A stretch of DNA of 64,000 nt from JBELHR01 sp049606855 (GCA_049606855.1 JBMYVY010000002.1:186001-250000); one strand, 5' to 3'. Shown: positions 36,674 to 46,122, counted from the stretch's first letter. Notes: generated by a model from the sequence alone, not told the origin. Numbers and translations: made by a program.

Positions 36674-38524
36674 TTATTCTACAGTAACTGATTTCGCAAG
36701 GTTTCTAGGCTGGTCGACATTACAATCTCTCATAACAGCAATATGATAGGAAAGCAATTGCATTGGTATCGTTGTAAGCAGCGGAGTTAGTTCCTCAATC
36801 GTTTCAGGAATTTCTATACAGTGATCTGCAAGTCCTTTAACGGTGGTATCGCCTTGCATTACTATAGCAATAATTTTACCCTTTCTCGATTTAATTTCCT
36901 GAATATTCGAAACTACCTTTTCATAATGCCCTTTACGTGTTGCAACAACTACAACAGGCATGTTCTCATCAATTAAGGCAATAGGGCCGTGCTTCATTTC
37001 AGCTGCTGGATAACCTTCTGCGTGGATATAAGAAATCTCTTTTAACTTAAGTGCTCCTTCAAGGGCCACTGGGAAATTGAAACCTCTTCCCAAGAACAGG
37101 CAATTCGCAGCATCCTTATACACTTTAGATATTGCCTCAATCTCATCATTTAATTTCAACGACTCTTTTACCTTTTCAGGTATCAAGGTCATGTGTTCTA
37201 AATACGTGTGATATTGAGATTCACTTAAATTTCCTTTAGCTTTTCCTAAACGCATAGCAATTAAGGACAAAACCGTAATTTGAGTAGTAAAAGCCTTAGT
37301 TGAAGCAACTCCTATTTCAGGACCAGCATGAGTATATGAACCAGAATCTGATTCACGAGCTATAGATGAACCTACAACATTACACACCCCGAAAATAAAA
37401 GCACCCTTTTCTTTAGCTAATTTAATTGCAGCTAAAGTATCTGCTGTTTCTCCTGATTGAGACACAGCAATTACAATGTCATTTGAATCAATTATTGGAT
37501 TCCTGTATCTAAATTCTGACGCGTATTCCACTTCAACTGGAATTCTCGCCAATTCCTCAAATAAATATTCACCAACGAGCCCAGCATGCCAAGAAGTACC
37601 ACAACCTACTATTATAATACGCTTTGCATTTAGGAATTTCTCAATATGATTATCAATAGAAGACATCTTAATAATTCCCTCATCAGCAAGTAAACGCCCA
37701 CGATATGTATCTGTAATGGCTTGAGGTTGTTCGTAAATTTCTTTAAGCATAAAATGATCGTATCCTCCTTTTTCAATCTGCTCCAGATTCATATTAAGCT
37801 CTTGCATTTTAGCAGGAACTTGATCATCTCCTTTGATCTTTCTAACGCGAATTTCACGACCTAACTTAATAATAGCCATCTCCTCATCCTCCAAATACAA
37901 AGCTTGTTTCGTATATTCCACGAATGGAGAAGCGTCTGAGGCAATAAAAAATTCGGTATTATCTACACCGACACCAATCGCAATAGGACTCCCTAAACGG
38001 GCTGCCACAATCTCGTTTGGCTTATTTTTGTCAAAAACGGCAATGGCATAAGCTCCAACTACAGAGTTAAGAGCCAACTGAACTGCTTTACCTAACTTAC
38101 ACTTATTTTCCTTTTTAACTTCTTCAATAAAATTAACTAGAACTTCTGTATCGGTATCACTAGAAAAGTGATAACCACGTTCCATCAATTCTTCTTTTAG
38201 AGCAGCATAGTTCTCAATAATACCATTGTGAACAAGAACCAAATCACCAGAATTGGAAATGTGTGGATGAGAATTAACATCATTAGGCTCACCGTGAGTT
38301 GCCCATCGCGTATGACCGATTCCAATAGTTCCCTCAAGACCCTGACTTCCAACCTTAGTTTCTAAATCAGAAACCTTGCCCTTGGTCTTATATACTTGAG
38401 GCTGTTGCCCATCATAAACCATAACTCCAGCAGAGTCATAACCTCTGTATTCTAAACGCCTTAATCCTTTTATTACTATTGGGTATGCCTTACGCTCTCC
38501 GATATATCCGGTAATTCCACACAT
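36674..38524 (-). CDS. glmS: Glutamine--fructose-6-phosphate aminotransferase (isomerizing)
   Basis: GlmS makes glucosamine 6-phosphate, the entry to peptidoglycan and LPS amino sugars. The 616-residue protein begins MCGITGYIG, whose Cys is the glutaminase nucleophile, and has HTRWATHGEPNDVNSHPH near 72. Two SIS sugar-isomerase domains follow (CGTSWHAG near 305; LGRGFNFPVALEGALKLKE near 475), then the C-terminal PRNLAKSVTVE. It is the last gene of a unit with DUF4270 and the GT5 protein. Confidence 0.97.
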   Translation of the reverse strand: MCGITGYIGERKAYPIVIKGLRRLEYRGYDSAGVMVYDGQQPQVYKTKGKVSDLETKVGSQGLEGTIGIGHTRWATHGEPNDVNSHPHISNSGDLVLVHNGIIENYAALKEELMERGYHFSSDTDTEVLVNFIEEVKKENKCKLGKAVQLALNSVVGAYAIAVFDKNKPNEIVAARLGSPIAIGVGVDNTEFFIASDASPFVEYTKQALYLEDEEMAIIKLGREIRVRKIKGDDQVPAKMQELNMNLEQIEKGGYDHFMLKEIYEQPQAITDTYRGRLLADEGIIKMSSIDNHIEKFLNAKRIIIVGCGTSWHAGLVGEYLFEELARIPVEVEYASEFRYRNPIIDSNDIVIAVSQSGETADTLAAIKLAKEKGAFIFGVCNVVGSSIARESDSGSYTHAGPEIGVASTKAFTTQITVLSLIAMRLGKAKGNLSESQYHTYLEHMTLIPEKVKESLKLNDEIEAISKVYKDAANCLFLGRGFNFPVALEGALKLKEISYIHAEGYPAAEMKHGPIALIDENMPVVVVATRKGHYEKVVSNIQEIKSRKGKIIAIVMQGDTTVKGLADHCIEIPETIEELTPLLTTIPMQLLSYHIAVMRDCNVDQPRNLAKSVTVE

Positions 38525-38526
38525 AA

Positions 38527-40101
38527 TTAATCTTCTTCAGTATTCAATTTTGAGTAATATATTTCTAATTTCAATCTTTTTTCTTCATCGCTACTGTTCG
38601 GTCCGTGCAACACCACTCCTTTTCCAGTCCAGTTAAAGGGCTCAACAATGGAGTCACCTACAAAATTCGGAATGTCCGAGGTAGATATGATTTTCAATCT
38701 TAAATCATTTAAAGTTTGAGTAGGCTCAGCACTCATCAAATCCGTGATATAATTTGTAATTCTTAATTTATATCGCCAAAAGTCACTGATACTGTCACGC
38801 TCTAAATAACCGTATAAAGCGGCATCTCCTTGAGTCATCATATCCAATGTTTGAACCCCCTCATCTTCAATTTCTCGATACATAAACATTCGATACGGTA
38901 TGGAGTCTTGGTCCATATTATAAACATCTGTATCCACATAAAAAGATAGGGAAGCTTCATTCAAGATCCAATCCTTGGTTCTTAACTCTTCCAATTCATC
39001 CGGCACACCATTATTATCAGTATCCTCGCCGAATAACTTTAAACTTACTTCATTTCCTGCAGCGCCTGCAACATATAAATTATTTGGATCGGCAGCTGGT
39101 GCAGCACTTCTTGTATAATTATTTGCTCTAATTCCAGCCAAAGAAAACAAGGTTGATTTTTTGATCGTATCAACCGGTTGGCCTGTTAGGTCATCAATTG
39201 CGGTATTGGTGTAATATACAGATAATACAGCACCGTCGAATGGCAGACTTAATAGGGCACCATCGTCTCCGGTTGCTTCAATATACAATCCTCTAAAATA
39301 ATCCTGAAACGCATCTTGACTCGCAAATTCAGGGTCATCAAATTTTTGAACGAAATGCTCATCAAAATAGTCCTTATCCAATGCTATTCTAATAAGTGGT
39401 ATTGGACCGTCAGCGTTTAAAGTATCTGTAGCATATACCACTCCAGTGTCGTAAGTTCTTCGTTTGACGATTTCAATTGTATCAAGAGTATTGAAGGTAT
39501 AAGAATAATCCGTTGAACCGTTCAATAAAGTAGAATAACTGTATTCCTTATCAGAATAATAAACATTAACCTCTGAAGGGTTTGTAGGATCAAATCTATT
39601 CAAATAGGTATCAAGCTCATATACCTTTAAATTAAAGGCCGCATCTTGATTTCCAATTATTGAATCAATTTTATACTTAGTACTTCCATTTTCGTGATTT
39701 CCATCAAGAGAATATTGAAAAGGTATATTCAAGATAACCGTATCAATAGTTGATACAATGGTTGTATCTGCACCAAAAAGAGTCGAATATCTTGAAACGG
39801 AACCAGGAATATAAACCTGGGAAATCAGGCTTCCCTCAAGTTTCCCTAAAGTTTCAGAGTTATACACTCCTAATAAATATTGATCTAATTTTTGATTCTG
39901 TAACTCAAGCCCTGAGGCATTAAGCCGCTCTATTGCAACTGTGGAAGCCACAACTTCAGACACGTATTTGTCGGTATCAAACCTATTATTATCTACTATC
40001 CCAACTCCAATATTTTGGAAATCTTCTTCACATGAGAACAGTGTTCCCAAGCTTAGCCCAAGTATTAAAACTTTTCTAAGCCTCATCATTCGTTTAGTCA
40101 T
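38527..40101 (-). CDS. DUF4270 domain-containing lipoprotein
   Basis: The protein has 524 residues with a lipoprotein signal (VLILGLSLGTLFSCEED, Cys near 24). It follows the DUF4270 plan: an N-terminal conserved region (NIGVGIVDN, DKYVSEVVASTV), then beta-rich extracellular sequence with many Tyr, Ser and Asp, including an EF-hand-like DTDNNGVPDELEE near 362. The function is unknown. Its gene is 2 nt from glmS and 13 nt from the GT5 gene. Met1, Met5 and Met6 are alternative starts. Confidence 0.8.
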   Translation of the reverse strand: MTKRMMRLRKVLILGLSLGTLFSCEEDFQNIGVGIVDNNRFDTDKYVSEVVASTVAIERLNASGLELQNQKLDQYLLGVYNSETLGKLEGSLISQVYIPGSVSRYSTLFGADTTIVSTIDTVILNIPFQYSLDGNHENGSTKYKIDSIIGNQDAAFNLKVYELDTYLNRFDPTNPSEVNVYYSDKEYSYSTLLNGSTDYSYTFNTLDTIEIVKRRTYDTGVVYATDTLNADGPIPLIRIALDKDYFDEHFVQKFDDPEFASQDAFQDYFRGLYIEATGDDGALLSLPFDGAVLSVYYTNTAIDDLTGQPVDTIKKSTLFSLAGIRANNYTRSAAPAADPNNLYVAGAAGNEVSLKLFGEDTDNNGVPDELEELRTKDWILNEASLSFYVDTDVYNMDQDSIPYRMFMYREIEDEGVQTLDMMTQGDAALYGYLERDSISDFWRYKLRITNYITDLMSAEPTQTLNDLRLKIISTSDIPNFVGDSIVEPFNWTGKGVVLHGPNSSDEEKRLKLEIYYSKLNTEED

Positions 40102-40114
40102 AAAAAGGGGTTAA

Positions 40115-40921
40115 TTAAAGCACTTTGTTTTCGTAAAAATCTAAATATGCTTCAGCAAATTCTTCTAGTGGTTTAAATTCTAAAACAGGTTTATCACTCT
40201 TTTCAATTGCCGTTTCAAGCTCGGGATCTAAATCCTCTGAACCAACAATCAATGCATCAGAATTTCTGATTGCAGATTTCATAATACTGTTGAAGTCAGC
40301 CTGCTCGAATTCAGCAATTTGACTGTCTTCAATTTGGTCAAAAGCGATTTTGTTTTTTGTGTTTGGGTTCAAAACCCCATCAAATCCATGATTATAAACG
40401 GAAGTTACAATTTTGCTTTCTGCAAATAATGGCTCTTCTTTATAATATTCTTTGATGTATAAAGGCAGCAAAGAGGCCATCCATCCATGTACGTGGATAA
40501 TATCTGGAGCCCAATTTAATTTCTTTACAGTTTCTACAACACCTTTAGCAAAGAAGATTGCACGTTCGTCATTATCTTCGAACATTTTGTCATCTTCATC
40601 AGTGAACAAAGCCTTTCTTTTAAAGTATTCATCATTATCGATGAAATAAACCTGCATTCTCTCCTTTGGAATAGAGGCTACTTTAATTATTAAAGGCATG
40701 TCTAAATCATTTATCACCAAATTCATCCCAGAGAGTCTAATAACTTCGTGTAACTGATGTCTTCTTTCATTTATCAGTCCATAACGAGGCATAAAGATTC
40801 GGGTTTGCACCCCTCTGCGATGAGCTTCCTTAGCATTTTCAAAGGACATTAAGGAAAGTTCGTTTTCTGGGAGGTAAGGAATTACTTCCGAGGAAACGTA
40901 TAAAATTCTCTTATCTTTCAT
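40115..40921 (-). CDS. Half-size glycogen/starch synthase-like protein (GT5 N-terminal domain)
   Basis: The protein has 268 residues and resembles only the N-terminal Rossmann domain of GT5 synthases: RILYVSSEVIPYLPENELSL at the start, MPRYGLINERRHQLHEV near 44, FFAKGVVETVKKLNW near 124 and DIIHVHGWMASLLPLYIK near 140. The C-terminal GT-B domain that binds ADP-glucose is absent, since full enzymes have about 480 residues. It is intact with no frameshift and is translated with cell-envelope genes, so it probably does not elongate glycogen by itself. Confidence 0.8.
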   Translation of the reverse strand: MKDKRILYVSSEVIPYLPENELSLMSFENAKEAHRRGVQTRIFMPRYGLINERRHQLHEVIRLSGMNLVINDLDMPLIIKVASIPKERMQVYFIDNDEYFKRKALFTDEDDKMFEDNDERAIFFAKGVVETVKKLNWAPDIIHVHGWMASLLPLYIKEYYKEEPLFAESKIVTSVYNHGFDGVLNPNTKNKIAFDQIEDSQIAEFEQADFNSIMKSAIRNSDALIVGSEDLDPELETAIEKSDKPVLEFKPLEEFAEAYLDFYENKVL

Positions 40922-40950
40922 TCATTATTTGATTTAGGATTGGAGGTTAG

Positions 40951-40958
40951 CAAAATTA
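40951..40958 (-). promoter_or_regulatory. Putative -7 promoter element for the GT5-DUF4270-glmS unit
   Basis: The minus strand reads TAATTTTG (exact TAnnTTTG), 29 nt before the GT5 start codon. Confidence 0.45.
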
Positions 40959-40990
40959 CGAATTTTTATTAGAAATCCCACCTAAAGTGC

Positions 40991-40998
40991 TAACTTTG
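40991..40998 (+). promoter_or_regulatory. Putative -7 promoter element for panC
   Basis: It reads TAACTTTG (exact TAnnTTTG), 21 nt before the panC ATG, divergent from the GT5 promoter. Confidence 0.5.
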
Positions 40999-41019
40999 CG
41001 CACATTTTAGTCAATTACC

Positions 41020-41856
41020 ATGAAGATATTTCAATTTGCTTCGGACTTAAAAGCCGAACTAAATGGAAAAGAAAAAAGCATAGGTTTTGTTCCTACCATG
41101 GGAGCATTACATGAGGGGCACCTTTCTTTGATAGAGCAATCACAAAATGAAAACGACATAACAGTCTGTAGTATTTTCGTCAATCCAACTCAATTTAACA
41201 AGAAAGAGGACCTAATAAACTACCCATCTAGTGACCGAGAAGATATTGAACTTCTAGAAAAAATCAATTGTGATTACCTCTATATTCCAGCCGTCTCCGA
41301 CATTTATCCGAACGGACCCGTTAGTGAGCGTTTTGATTTTGGTGGTATCGAATTAGAAATGGAAGGTAAACAAAGGCCTGGGCATTTTGATGGAGTTGGC
41401 ACGGTACTCAAGCGATTATTCGAAATCATCCAACCAAATAAAGCTTATTTTGGAGAAAAAGATTTTCAACAACTACAAGTGGTCAAAAAACTGAATGAAC
41501 TTGTTGGTTTTGGAATGGACATAATAGGATGTCCTATTTATAGAGAATCTGATGGGCTAGCAATGAGCTCAAGAAACAAAAGGTTATCCGCAGAACAAAG
41601 AAAAGTAGCGCCCTTGATCTTCCAAACACTTTCTAAAGTAAAAAGCTCTTTCCAAGATTTAAACCCAAATGAATTGGAGCAAATGGTCAAAAACGCGTTC
41701 GACAAAGAAGCCCTCTTGGATTTGGAATATTTTGAAATTGCAGACATCAAGGATTTAAAAAAAACAACGTCAATCGACACAAATAAGAAATACAGAGCAT
41801 TTATATCTGTATTTGCCGGCCCTGTTCGTCTTATCGATAATATCGATTTGAATTAA
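41020..41856 (+). CDS. panC: Pantoate--beta-alanine ligase
   Basis: PanC joins pantoate and beta-alanine with ATP to make pantothenate, the coenzyme A precursor. The 278-residue protein has the nucleotidyl-transferase motif VPTMGALHEGHLSLI near 24 (HxGH), FVNPTQFNKKEDL near 53, RPGHFDGVGTVLKRLF near 118, GEKDFQQLQ near 146 and MSSRNKRLS near 184. The beta-alanine supplier panD, often next to panC in related genomes, is not in this window. Confidence 0.96.
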   Translation: MKIFQFASDLKAELNGKEKSIGFVPTMGALHEGHLSLIEQSQNENDITVCSIFVNPTQFNKKEDLINYPSSDREDIELLEKINCDYLYIPAVSDIYPNGPVSERFDFGGIELEMEGKQRPGHFDGVGTVLKRLFEIIQPNKAYFGEKDFQQLQVVKKLNELVGFGMDIIGCPIYRESDGLAMSSRNKRLSAEQRKVAPLIFQTLSKVKSSFQDLNPNELEQMVKNAFDKEALLDLEYFEIADIKDLKKTTSIDTNKKYRAFISVFAGPVRLIDNIDLN

Positions 41857-41862
41857 TTAACT

Positions 41863-41870
41863 TAGTTTTG
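41863..41870 (+). promoter_or_regulatory. Putative -7 promoter element before the YbhN-type gene
   Basis: It reads TAGTTTTG (exact TAnnTTTG), 22 nt before the TTG start at 41893. Confidence 0.4.
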
Positions 41871-41892
41871 TTTTATTAAAACTTTACATAAT

Positions 41893-42843
41893 TTGAAAAG
41901 CAATCTCTTTAAATATACAGCAAAATGGATCCCCATGTTATTGGGGATTTTTTTGGTTTGGTACAGTTTTGCAAAATTGAGTTCTGAGGATGTACAGGAA
42001 ATTATCAGCTCAATACAAGAGGCCAATTATTTTTGGATTCTCTTATCCGTTTTAATGGGATTCATAAGTCATCTGTTTCGAGCTTTAAGGTGGAAGCTCT
42101 CATTAGCTCCACTGGGCTATAAAGCAAGTACTAAAAATACCCTTATTGCTGTTTTTATTGGGTACCTGGTTAACATAGTTCTTCCTAGAGCCGGCGAGTT
42201 TTCAAGGGCCGCAGCCATAAATCAAACCGAAAAAATCCCTGCTGATCAGGCATTAGGAACCATCATTTCAGAACGAATAATTGATTTGTTCATGTTAGGC
42301 TTGGTTATCGGCTTGGCGATTTTGGTTCAATCTGCTGCAATCAATGAAATTATACGTGCAAAAATCCCTAATCAGATTGGACCAATTGTGTGGATTAGCA
42401 TCATTATTATAGGATTCGGGTTGTGGTTTGTTTTTAAAAGTAAGAATAAAACCATTCTCAAACTACGAGGATTCATTGAAGGGGTATGGAAAGGACTCTC
42501 CTCTATTTGGAAACTAGAATACAAATGGGCCTACTTGTTTTATAGTTTAATGATATGGGCTCTATACATAGGAATGTTTTATGTTGCTACTCAAGCACTT
42601 CCTGATACAGAAAAAATAGGATTATCAGCAGTATTAACCGGCTTTCTTGCTGGGACCTTTAGTATTGCCGCAACAAACGGAGGAATAGGATCTTACCCAA
42701 TTGCAATTCAGAAATCTTTAGAACTTTACGGAGTTGCTGCAATTTCTGGGCTGAGTTTTGGATGGATTATGTGGAGTACGCAAACATTAATGATGATTGT
42801 TTTAGGAGGCCTCTCCTTTTTGTTTCTGAAACAAAAAAACTAA
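41893..42843 (+). CDS. Lysylphosphatidylglycerol synthase transmembrane / YbhN family protein
   Basis: The protein has 316 residues and about eight transmembrane helices. The UPF0104 hallmarks are seen: FRALRWKLSLAPLGY near 65, VNIVLPRAGEFSRAAAI near 95, ISERIIDLFMLG near 126 and AATNGGIGSYPIAIQKSL near 258. The family consists of flippase-like proteins related to the membrane half of MprF and AglD. The lipid substrate is unknown. The start is a TTG, because the first in-frame ATG would cut off helix 1. Confidence 0.85.
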   Translation: MKSNLFKYTAKWIPMLLGIFLVWYSFAKLSSEDVQEIISSIQEANYFWILLSVLMGFISHLFRALRWKLSLAPLGYKASTKNTLIAVFIGYLVNIVLPRAGEFSRAAAINQTEKIPADQALGTIISERIIDLFMLGLVIGLAILVQSAAINEIIRAKIPNQIGPIVWISIIIIGFGLWFVFKSKNKTILKLRGFIEGVWKGLSSIWKLEYKWAYLFYSLMIWALYIGMFYVATQALPDTEKIGLSAVLTGFLAGTFSIAATNGGIGSYPIAIQKSLELYGVAAISGLSFGWIMWSTQTLMMIVLGGLSFLFLKQKN

Positions 42844-42851
42844 CTTGCTCT

Positions 42852-44195
42852 ATGGCCAAAATTAAAACTAGTTACTTCTGCCAAAACTGCGGCACTCAAC
42901 ATTCCGGATGGATGGGTCAATGTAATGCTTGCAAAGAATGGAATACCATTGTAGAAGAACGTATTGAAAAAGAAAATATCAAAGTTGGAACACCTTCTTT
43001 AAAGTCAAAGCCTTTAAAAATCTCTGAAGTAACCCTAGATGCAAATCAGAGATTTCATACACCAATTACAGAATTTAATACGGTACTCGGAGGAGGAATC
43101 GTTCCAGGTTCAGTAATCTTACTCGGGGGAGAACCCGGGATCGGAAAATCAACTCTTAGTTTACAGCTGGCTTTGGAACTCAATAAAAAAGTTCTATACG
43201 TCTCGGGAGAAGAGAGTTTGAGCCAAATAAAAATGAGGGCGGAACGCATTAAACCTGGAGTGGATCAATGTTATTTATACAACGAAACGGATAGTCAATT
43301 AATCATTGAAACCGCTAAAGATCTAAACCCGGAAGTATTAGTTATTGATTCCATTCAAACCCTCCACAGTCCTTTTGTGGAATCTTCAGCGGGAAGTATC
43401 TCTCAAATTAGAGAAGCATCTTCTGAATTAATTTCCTACGCAAAACAACAGGGAATCCCAATCATTATAATTGGACATATTAACAAAGAAGGCCATATTG
43501 CCGGACCCAAAATTCTAGAACATATGGTTGATGTAGTCCTCCAATTTGAAGGAGATCGCCATCATAATTATAGAATCTTAAGAGCAAAAAAGAATCGATT
43601 CGGGTCAACTCATGAATTAGGGGTATTTGAGATGCTACAAGACGGATTGAGGGAAGTGAGTAATCCTTCTGAAATCCTATTGAATAATGGCACCAATAAT
43701 CTTAGTGGAACTGCTATTAGTGCAACCTTGGAGGGCATGAGAACTATGATGGTAGAAATTCAAGCCTTAGTCAGTACTGCGGTTTATGGAACTCCACAAA
43801 GGTCAACCACAGGATTTAATGTAAAGAGACTTAATATGCTACTAGCAGTTCTGGAAAAAAGACTGAAGTTTAAACTCGGAATTAAAGACGTTTTTTTAAA
43901 CCTAACCGGCGGAATCAAATTGGAAGACCCTGCAATAGACTTAGCAGTTGTTGCTGCGGTTTTGTCCTCTGATCTAGATATAGAAATACCTCAGGAATAT
44001 TGTTTTTGCGGTGAAGTTGGGCTTTCGGGTGAAATTCGTGCAGTATCCAAATTAAGTCAACGAATAAGTGAAGCCGAAAAATTAGGTTTCGAAAAGATTT
44101 TTGTTGCAAGCAAACAAAACATTCAAAACAAGCATAAGATTAAGGTCGTAGAGCTTGAAAAAATTGAGGACTTAATCAAATCCGTATTTGTATAA
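42852..44195 (+). CDS. radA: DNA repair protein RadA
   Basis: RadA/Sms is a hexameric DnaB-like helicase that aids branch migration in recombination. The 447-residue protein has the zinc finger CQNCGTQHSGWMGQCNAC at 10-27, Walker A GGEPGIGKST near 96, the RadA signature KKNRFGSTHELG near 255 and a Lon-like C-terminal domain (GIKLEDPAIDLAV near 355; GEVGLSGEIRAV near 387). The ATG at 42852 is chosen so that the zinc finger directly follows the start; a longer frame would lie inside the YbhN-type gene. Confidence 0.96.
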   Translation: MAKIKTSYFCQNCGTQHSGWMGQCNACKEWNTIVEERIEKENIKVGTPSLKSKPLKISEVTLDANQRFHTPITEFNTVLGGGIVPGSVILLGGEPGIGKSTLSLQLALELNKKVLYVSGEESLSQIKMRAERIKPGVDQCYLYNETDSQLIIETAKDLNPEVLVIDSIQTLHSPFVESSAGSISQIREASSELISYAKQQGIPIIIIGHINKEGHIAGPKILEHMVDVVLQFEGDRHHNYRILRAKKNRFGSTHELGVFEMLQDGLREVSNPSEILLNNGTNNLSGTAISATLEGMRTMMVEIQALVSTAVYGTPQRSTTGFNVKRLNMLLAVLEKRLKFKLGIKDVFLNLTGGIKLEDPAIDLAVVAAVLSSDLDIEIPQEYCFCGEVGLSGEIRAVSKLSQRISEAEKLGFEKIFVASKQNIQNKHKIKVVELEKIEDLIKSVFV

Positions 44196-44200
44196 AAAAA

Positions 44201-44222
44201 GCCACGATAACGTGGCTTTTTT
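44201..44222. terminator. Bidirectional intrinsic terminator
   Basis: Arms AGCCACG (44201-44207) and CGTGGCT (44212-44218), loop ATAA, are flanked by A7 and T7-type runs. It serves convergent radA and hemD. Confidence 0.88.
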
Positions 44223-44969
44223 TTATTTCTTATTAACTTCTTTAATATATCGATCGAGCGCCATCGTCATCGATGGGGTTTCTGGCGTCGGTGCAACGAT
44301 ATTGCACTCTAAGCCTTTTGCTTCTGCAGCTTTTACGGTAGAATTACCAAAAACAGCAATCTTCGTTTTGTTTTGTGCGAAATCTGGGAAATTCTCGAAA
44401 AGAGATTCAATTCCAGAAGGGCTAAAAAATACTAGAATATCATAAAAGACATTTTCTAAATCAGATAAATCGCTTACAACCGTTCTGTACAAATCAGCAC
44501 GGGTCCACTTCACCCCGGTAGCATCCAATGCTTCTGGAATAGATGGCTTCAACTTATCTGAACAAGGCAACAAGTAATTTTCATTCTTGTGCTTTTTAAT
44601 CAATTTTATCAATTCAGGAAAAGTTCTTTCTCCTACGTAAATTTTTCTCTTTCTGTAAACGATATAGTGTTGTAAGTAGGATGCAACTGCTTCAGATTGA
44701 CAAAAATATTTCATTTCGTCAGGAACCTTAAAGCGCATTTCTTCAGCAATTCTAAAAAAATGATCCACTCCTTTTCTACTGGTCAAAATAACTGCCGAAA
44801 ATCTGGACAAGTCTAGTTTCTGATTTCTTACCTCTCTTACAGGAATACCTTCAACATGAATAAATGGACGAAAATCAATCTTTACTTTTTGTTTCTCAGA
44901 CAAGTCAAAATAGGGTGATTGCTTTGCTTGAGGTTCTGGTTGGGATACTAGGATTGTTTTTACTTTCAT
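44223..44969 (-). CDS. hemD: Uroporphyrinogen-III synthase
   Basis: HemD cyclises hydroxymethylbilane to uroporphyrinogen III in heme synthesis. The 248-residue protein has the diverged two-domain alpha/beta form typical of the family: KTILVSQPEP at the start, SAVILTSRKGVDHFF near 60, LLPCSDKLKPSIPE near 133, DILVFFSPSGIESLF near 176 and AVFGNSTVKAAEAKG near 207. The start at 44969 opens MKVKTILV; the frame extends 5 codons upstream into the DUF4271 gene. It is probably co-transcribed with DUF4271. Confidence 0.85.
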   Translation of the reverse strand: MKVKTILVSQPEPQAKQSPYFDLSEKQKVKIDFRPFIHVEGIPVREVRNQKLDLSRFSAVILTSRKGVDHFFRIAEEMRFKVPDEMKYFCQSEAVASYLQHYIVYRKRKIYVGERTFPELIKLIKKHKNENYLLPCSDKLKPSIPEALDATGVKWTRADLYRTVVSDLSDLENVFYDILVFFSPSGIESLFENFPDFAQNKTKIAVFGNSTVKAAEAKGLECNIVAPTPETPSMTMALDRYIKEVNKK

Positions 44970-44973
44970 AATT

Positions 44974-45645
44974 TTAATACACAAGTGCTTTAAAAACTAT
45001 TAATATAGGTGCTATTTCGAAGGTGCAAAGATACAAAATAAAATAAAACAGACCCTTAGATAGTAAGTATTTGTTATTGAGCATTAAAAATAAGAAAGAG
45101 ATTAGCGCAAAAACCACAAAAATCAGAAGTAAAATCAACAACCATGAGGCCCCTTGAATCCCAGAAAATAGGCCAATAAAAAGAGCTGGAAGCATCCATA
45201 AGCAGATTACTGAAAAATAATTAAATGTAAAGGTCAAAAGGCGCATAAAAATATCTGACAATCCCAAAACCGACGAGATAAAAAGCAACAAACCCAATTT
45301 CAAAGTTAAAATCGAGAAAGCTAAGCCCCATAACAACAAATAATTATAAACCGTATTCTCATTCAATTCAATTCTAATAACGCCATAATTAGAAAGTGCC
45401 ATTAAAAAAAGACTGAGAAATGTAATTTGAAAAAAATATAAGGTCAAGTTAAAAACAGTCAAAACACGTTGGTTCTCGCCAAAATATTTAATTCTGTAGG
45501 TTTTGGAAAAACGACTTAACATTAAATCGTATAATCGAGATCCGTAAAGGAGTTTATCTAAGGAAAAAACCAGGAAAACAAGAATTAACAAGGCAAACAG
45601 CCAAGCTTGTTCTCCGTAAACTCTCTCAATTGCAGTTAAGTTCAT
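44974..45645 (-). CDS. DUF4271 domain-containing membrane protein
   Basis: The protein has 223 residues and about six transmembrane helices. An N-terminal WLFALLILVFLVFSLDKLLYGSRLYDLM and a terminal LLSKGLFYFILYLCTFEIAPILIVFKAL match DUF4271, a Bacteroidota family of unknown role typically found beside hemD. The ATG at 45645 was chosen over an upstream in-frame ATG because a -7 element sits immediately before it. Confidence 0.82.
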   Translation of the reverse strand: MNLTAIERVYGEQAWLFALLILVFLVFSLDKLLYGSRLYDLMLSRFSKTYRIKYFGENQRVLTVFNLTLYFFQITFLSLFLMALSNYGVIRIELNENTVYNYLLLWGLAFSILTLKLGLLLFISSVLGLSDIFMRLLTFTFNYFSVICLWMLPALFIGLFSGIQGASWLLILLLIFVVFALISFLFLMLNNKYLLSKGLFYFILYLCTFEIAPILIVFKALVY

Positions 45646-45650
45646 GTAGG

Positions 45651-45658
45651 CAAACTTA
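45651..45658 (-). promoter_or_regulatory. Putative -7 element for DUF4271, 5 nt from the start codon
   Basis: The minus strand reads TAAGTTTG, then five bases, then the ATG at 45645. It is another candidate leaderless start. Confidence 0.4.
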
Positions 45659-45696
45659 GCTATTTTTATGGACAAAATTATGGCTCTAAATTGGAT

Positions 45697-45978
45697 TTAT
45701 GCCTTCATGTTTCTGAATGAAGAATAAACCAAAGCTGCTACTACGATAACATCAATTACATTCCATATATCTTGACCCAGAGAAATTTTAAATATTGGTT
45801 GATAAAGAATTGCTAAAGCAAAATAGATAAAACTCTCGTTCCTGGAACTCTTTAAAGAATCAAAGCCCATGTACGCGAATCCTACCATAAGAAGATATCG
45901 GATCAATTCAATATAATTAGCGGGCAAACCCACTAGAAAAAGTATAATTAATACTGCTAGAGCAAATTTGATTTTCAT
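45697..45978 (-). CDS. Small membrane protein, DUF6804-like
   Basis: The protein has 93 residues and four short hydrophobic helices. The sequence ELIRYLLMVGFAYMGFDSLK, followed by FALAILYQPIFKISLG and DIWNVIDVIVVAALV, resembles the DUF6804 family as I remember it; the function is unknown. The ATG at 45978 is preferred to the TTG two codons upstream. A minus-strand TCTATTTG (45982-45989, one base off TAnnTTTG) ends 3 nt before it. Confidence 0.65.
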   Translation of the reverse strand: MKIKFALAVLIILFLVGLPANYIELIRYLLMVGFAYMGFDSLKSSRNESFIYFALAILYQPIFKISLGQDIWNVIDVIVVAALVYSSFRNMKA

Positions 45979-46122
45979 GTTCAAATAGATTAATATTATT
46001 AATTATGAAAAGTTACAAAATAATTGGCTATCAATTAATTAAGTCTTAAAAACCCAGTTTACTCATGTTAATCCACCTTGTTTTATGCTGAGCGCTTAAC
46101 TAATTTTCGGGATAAAAAATAC

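Noticed and set aside
41398..41412. TTGGCACGG inside panC as a further sigma-54-like site
   Set aside because: It lies in conserved coding sequence, with no -12 element and no downstream gene to drive.
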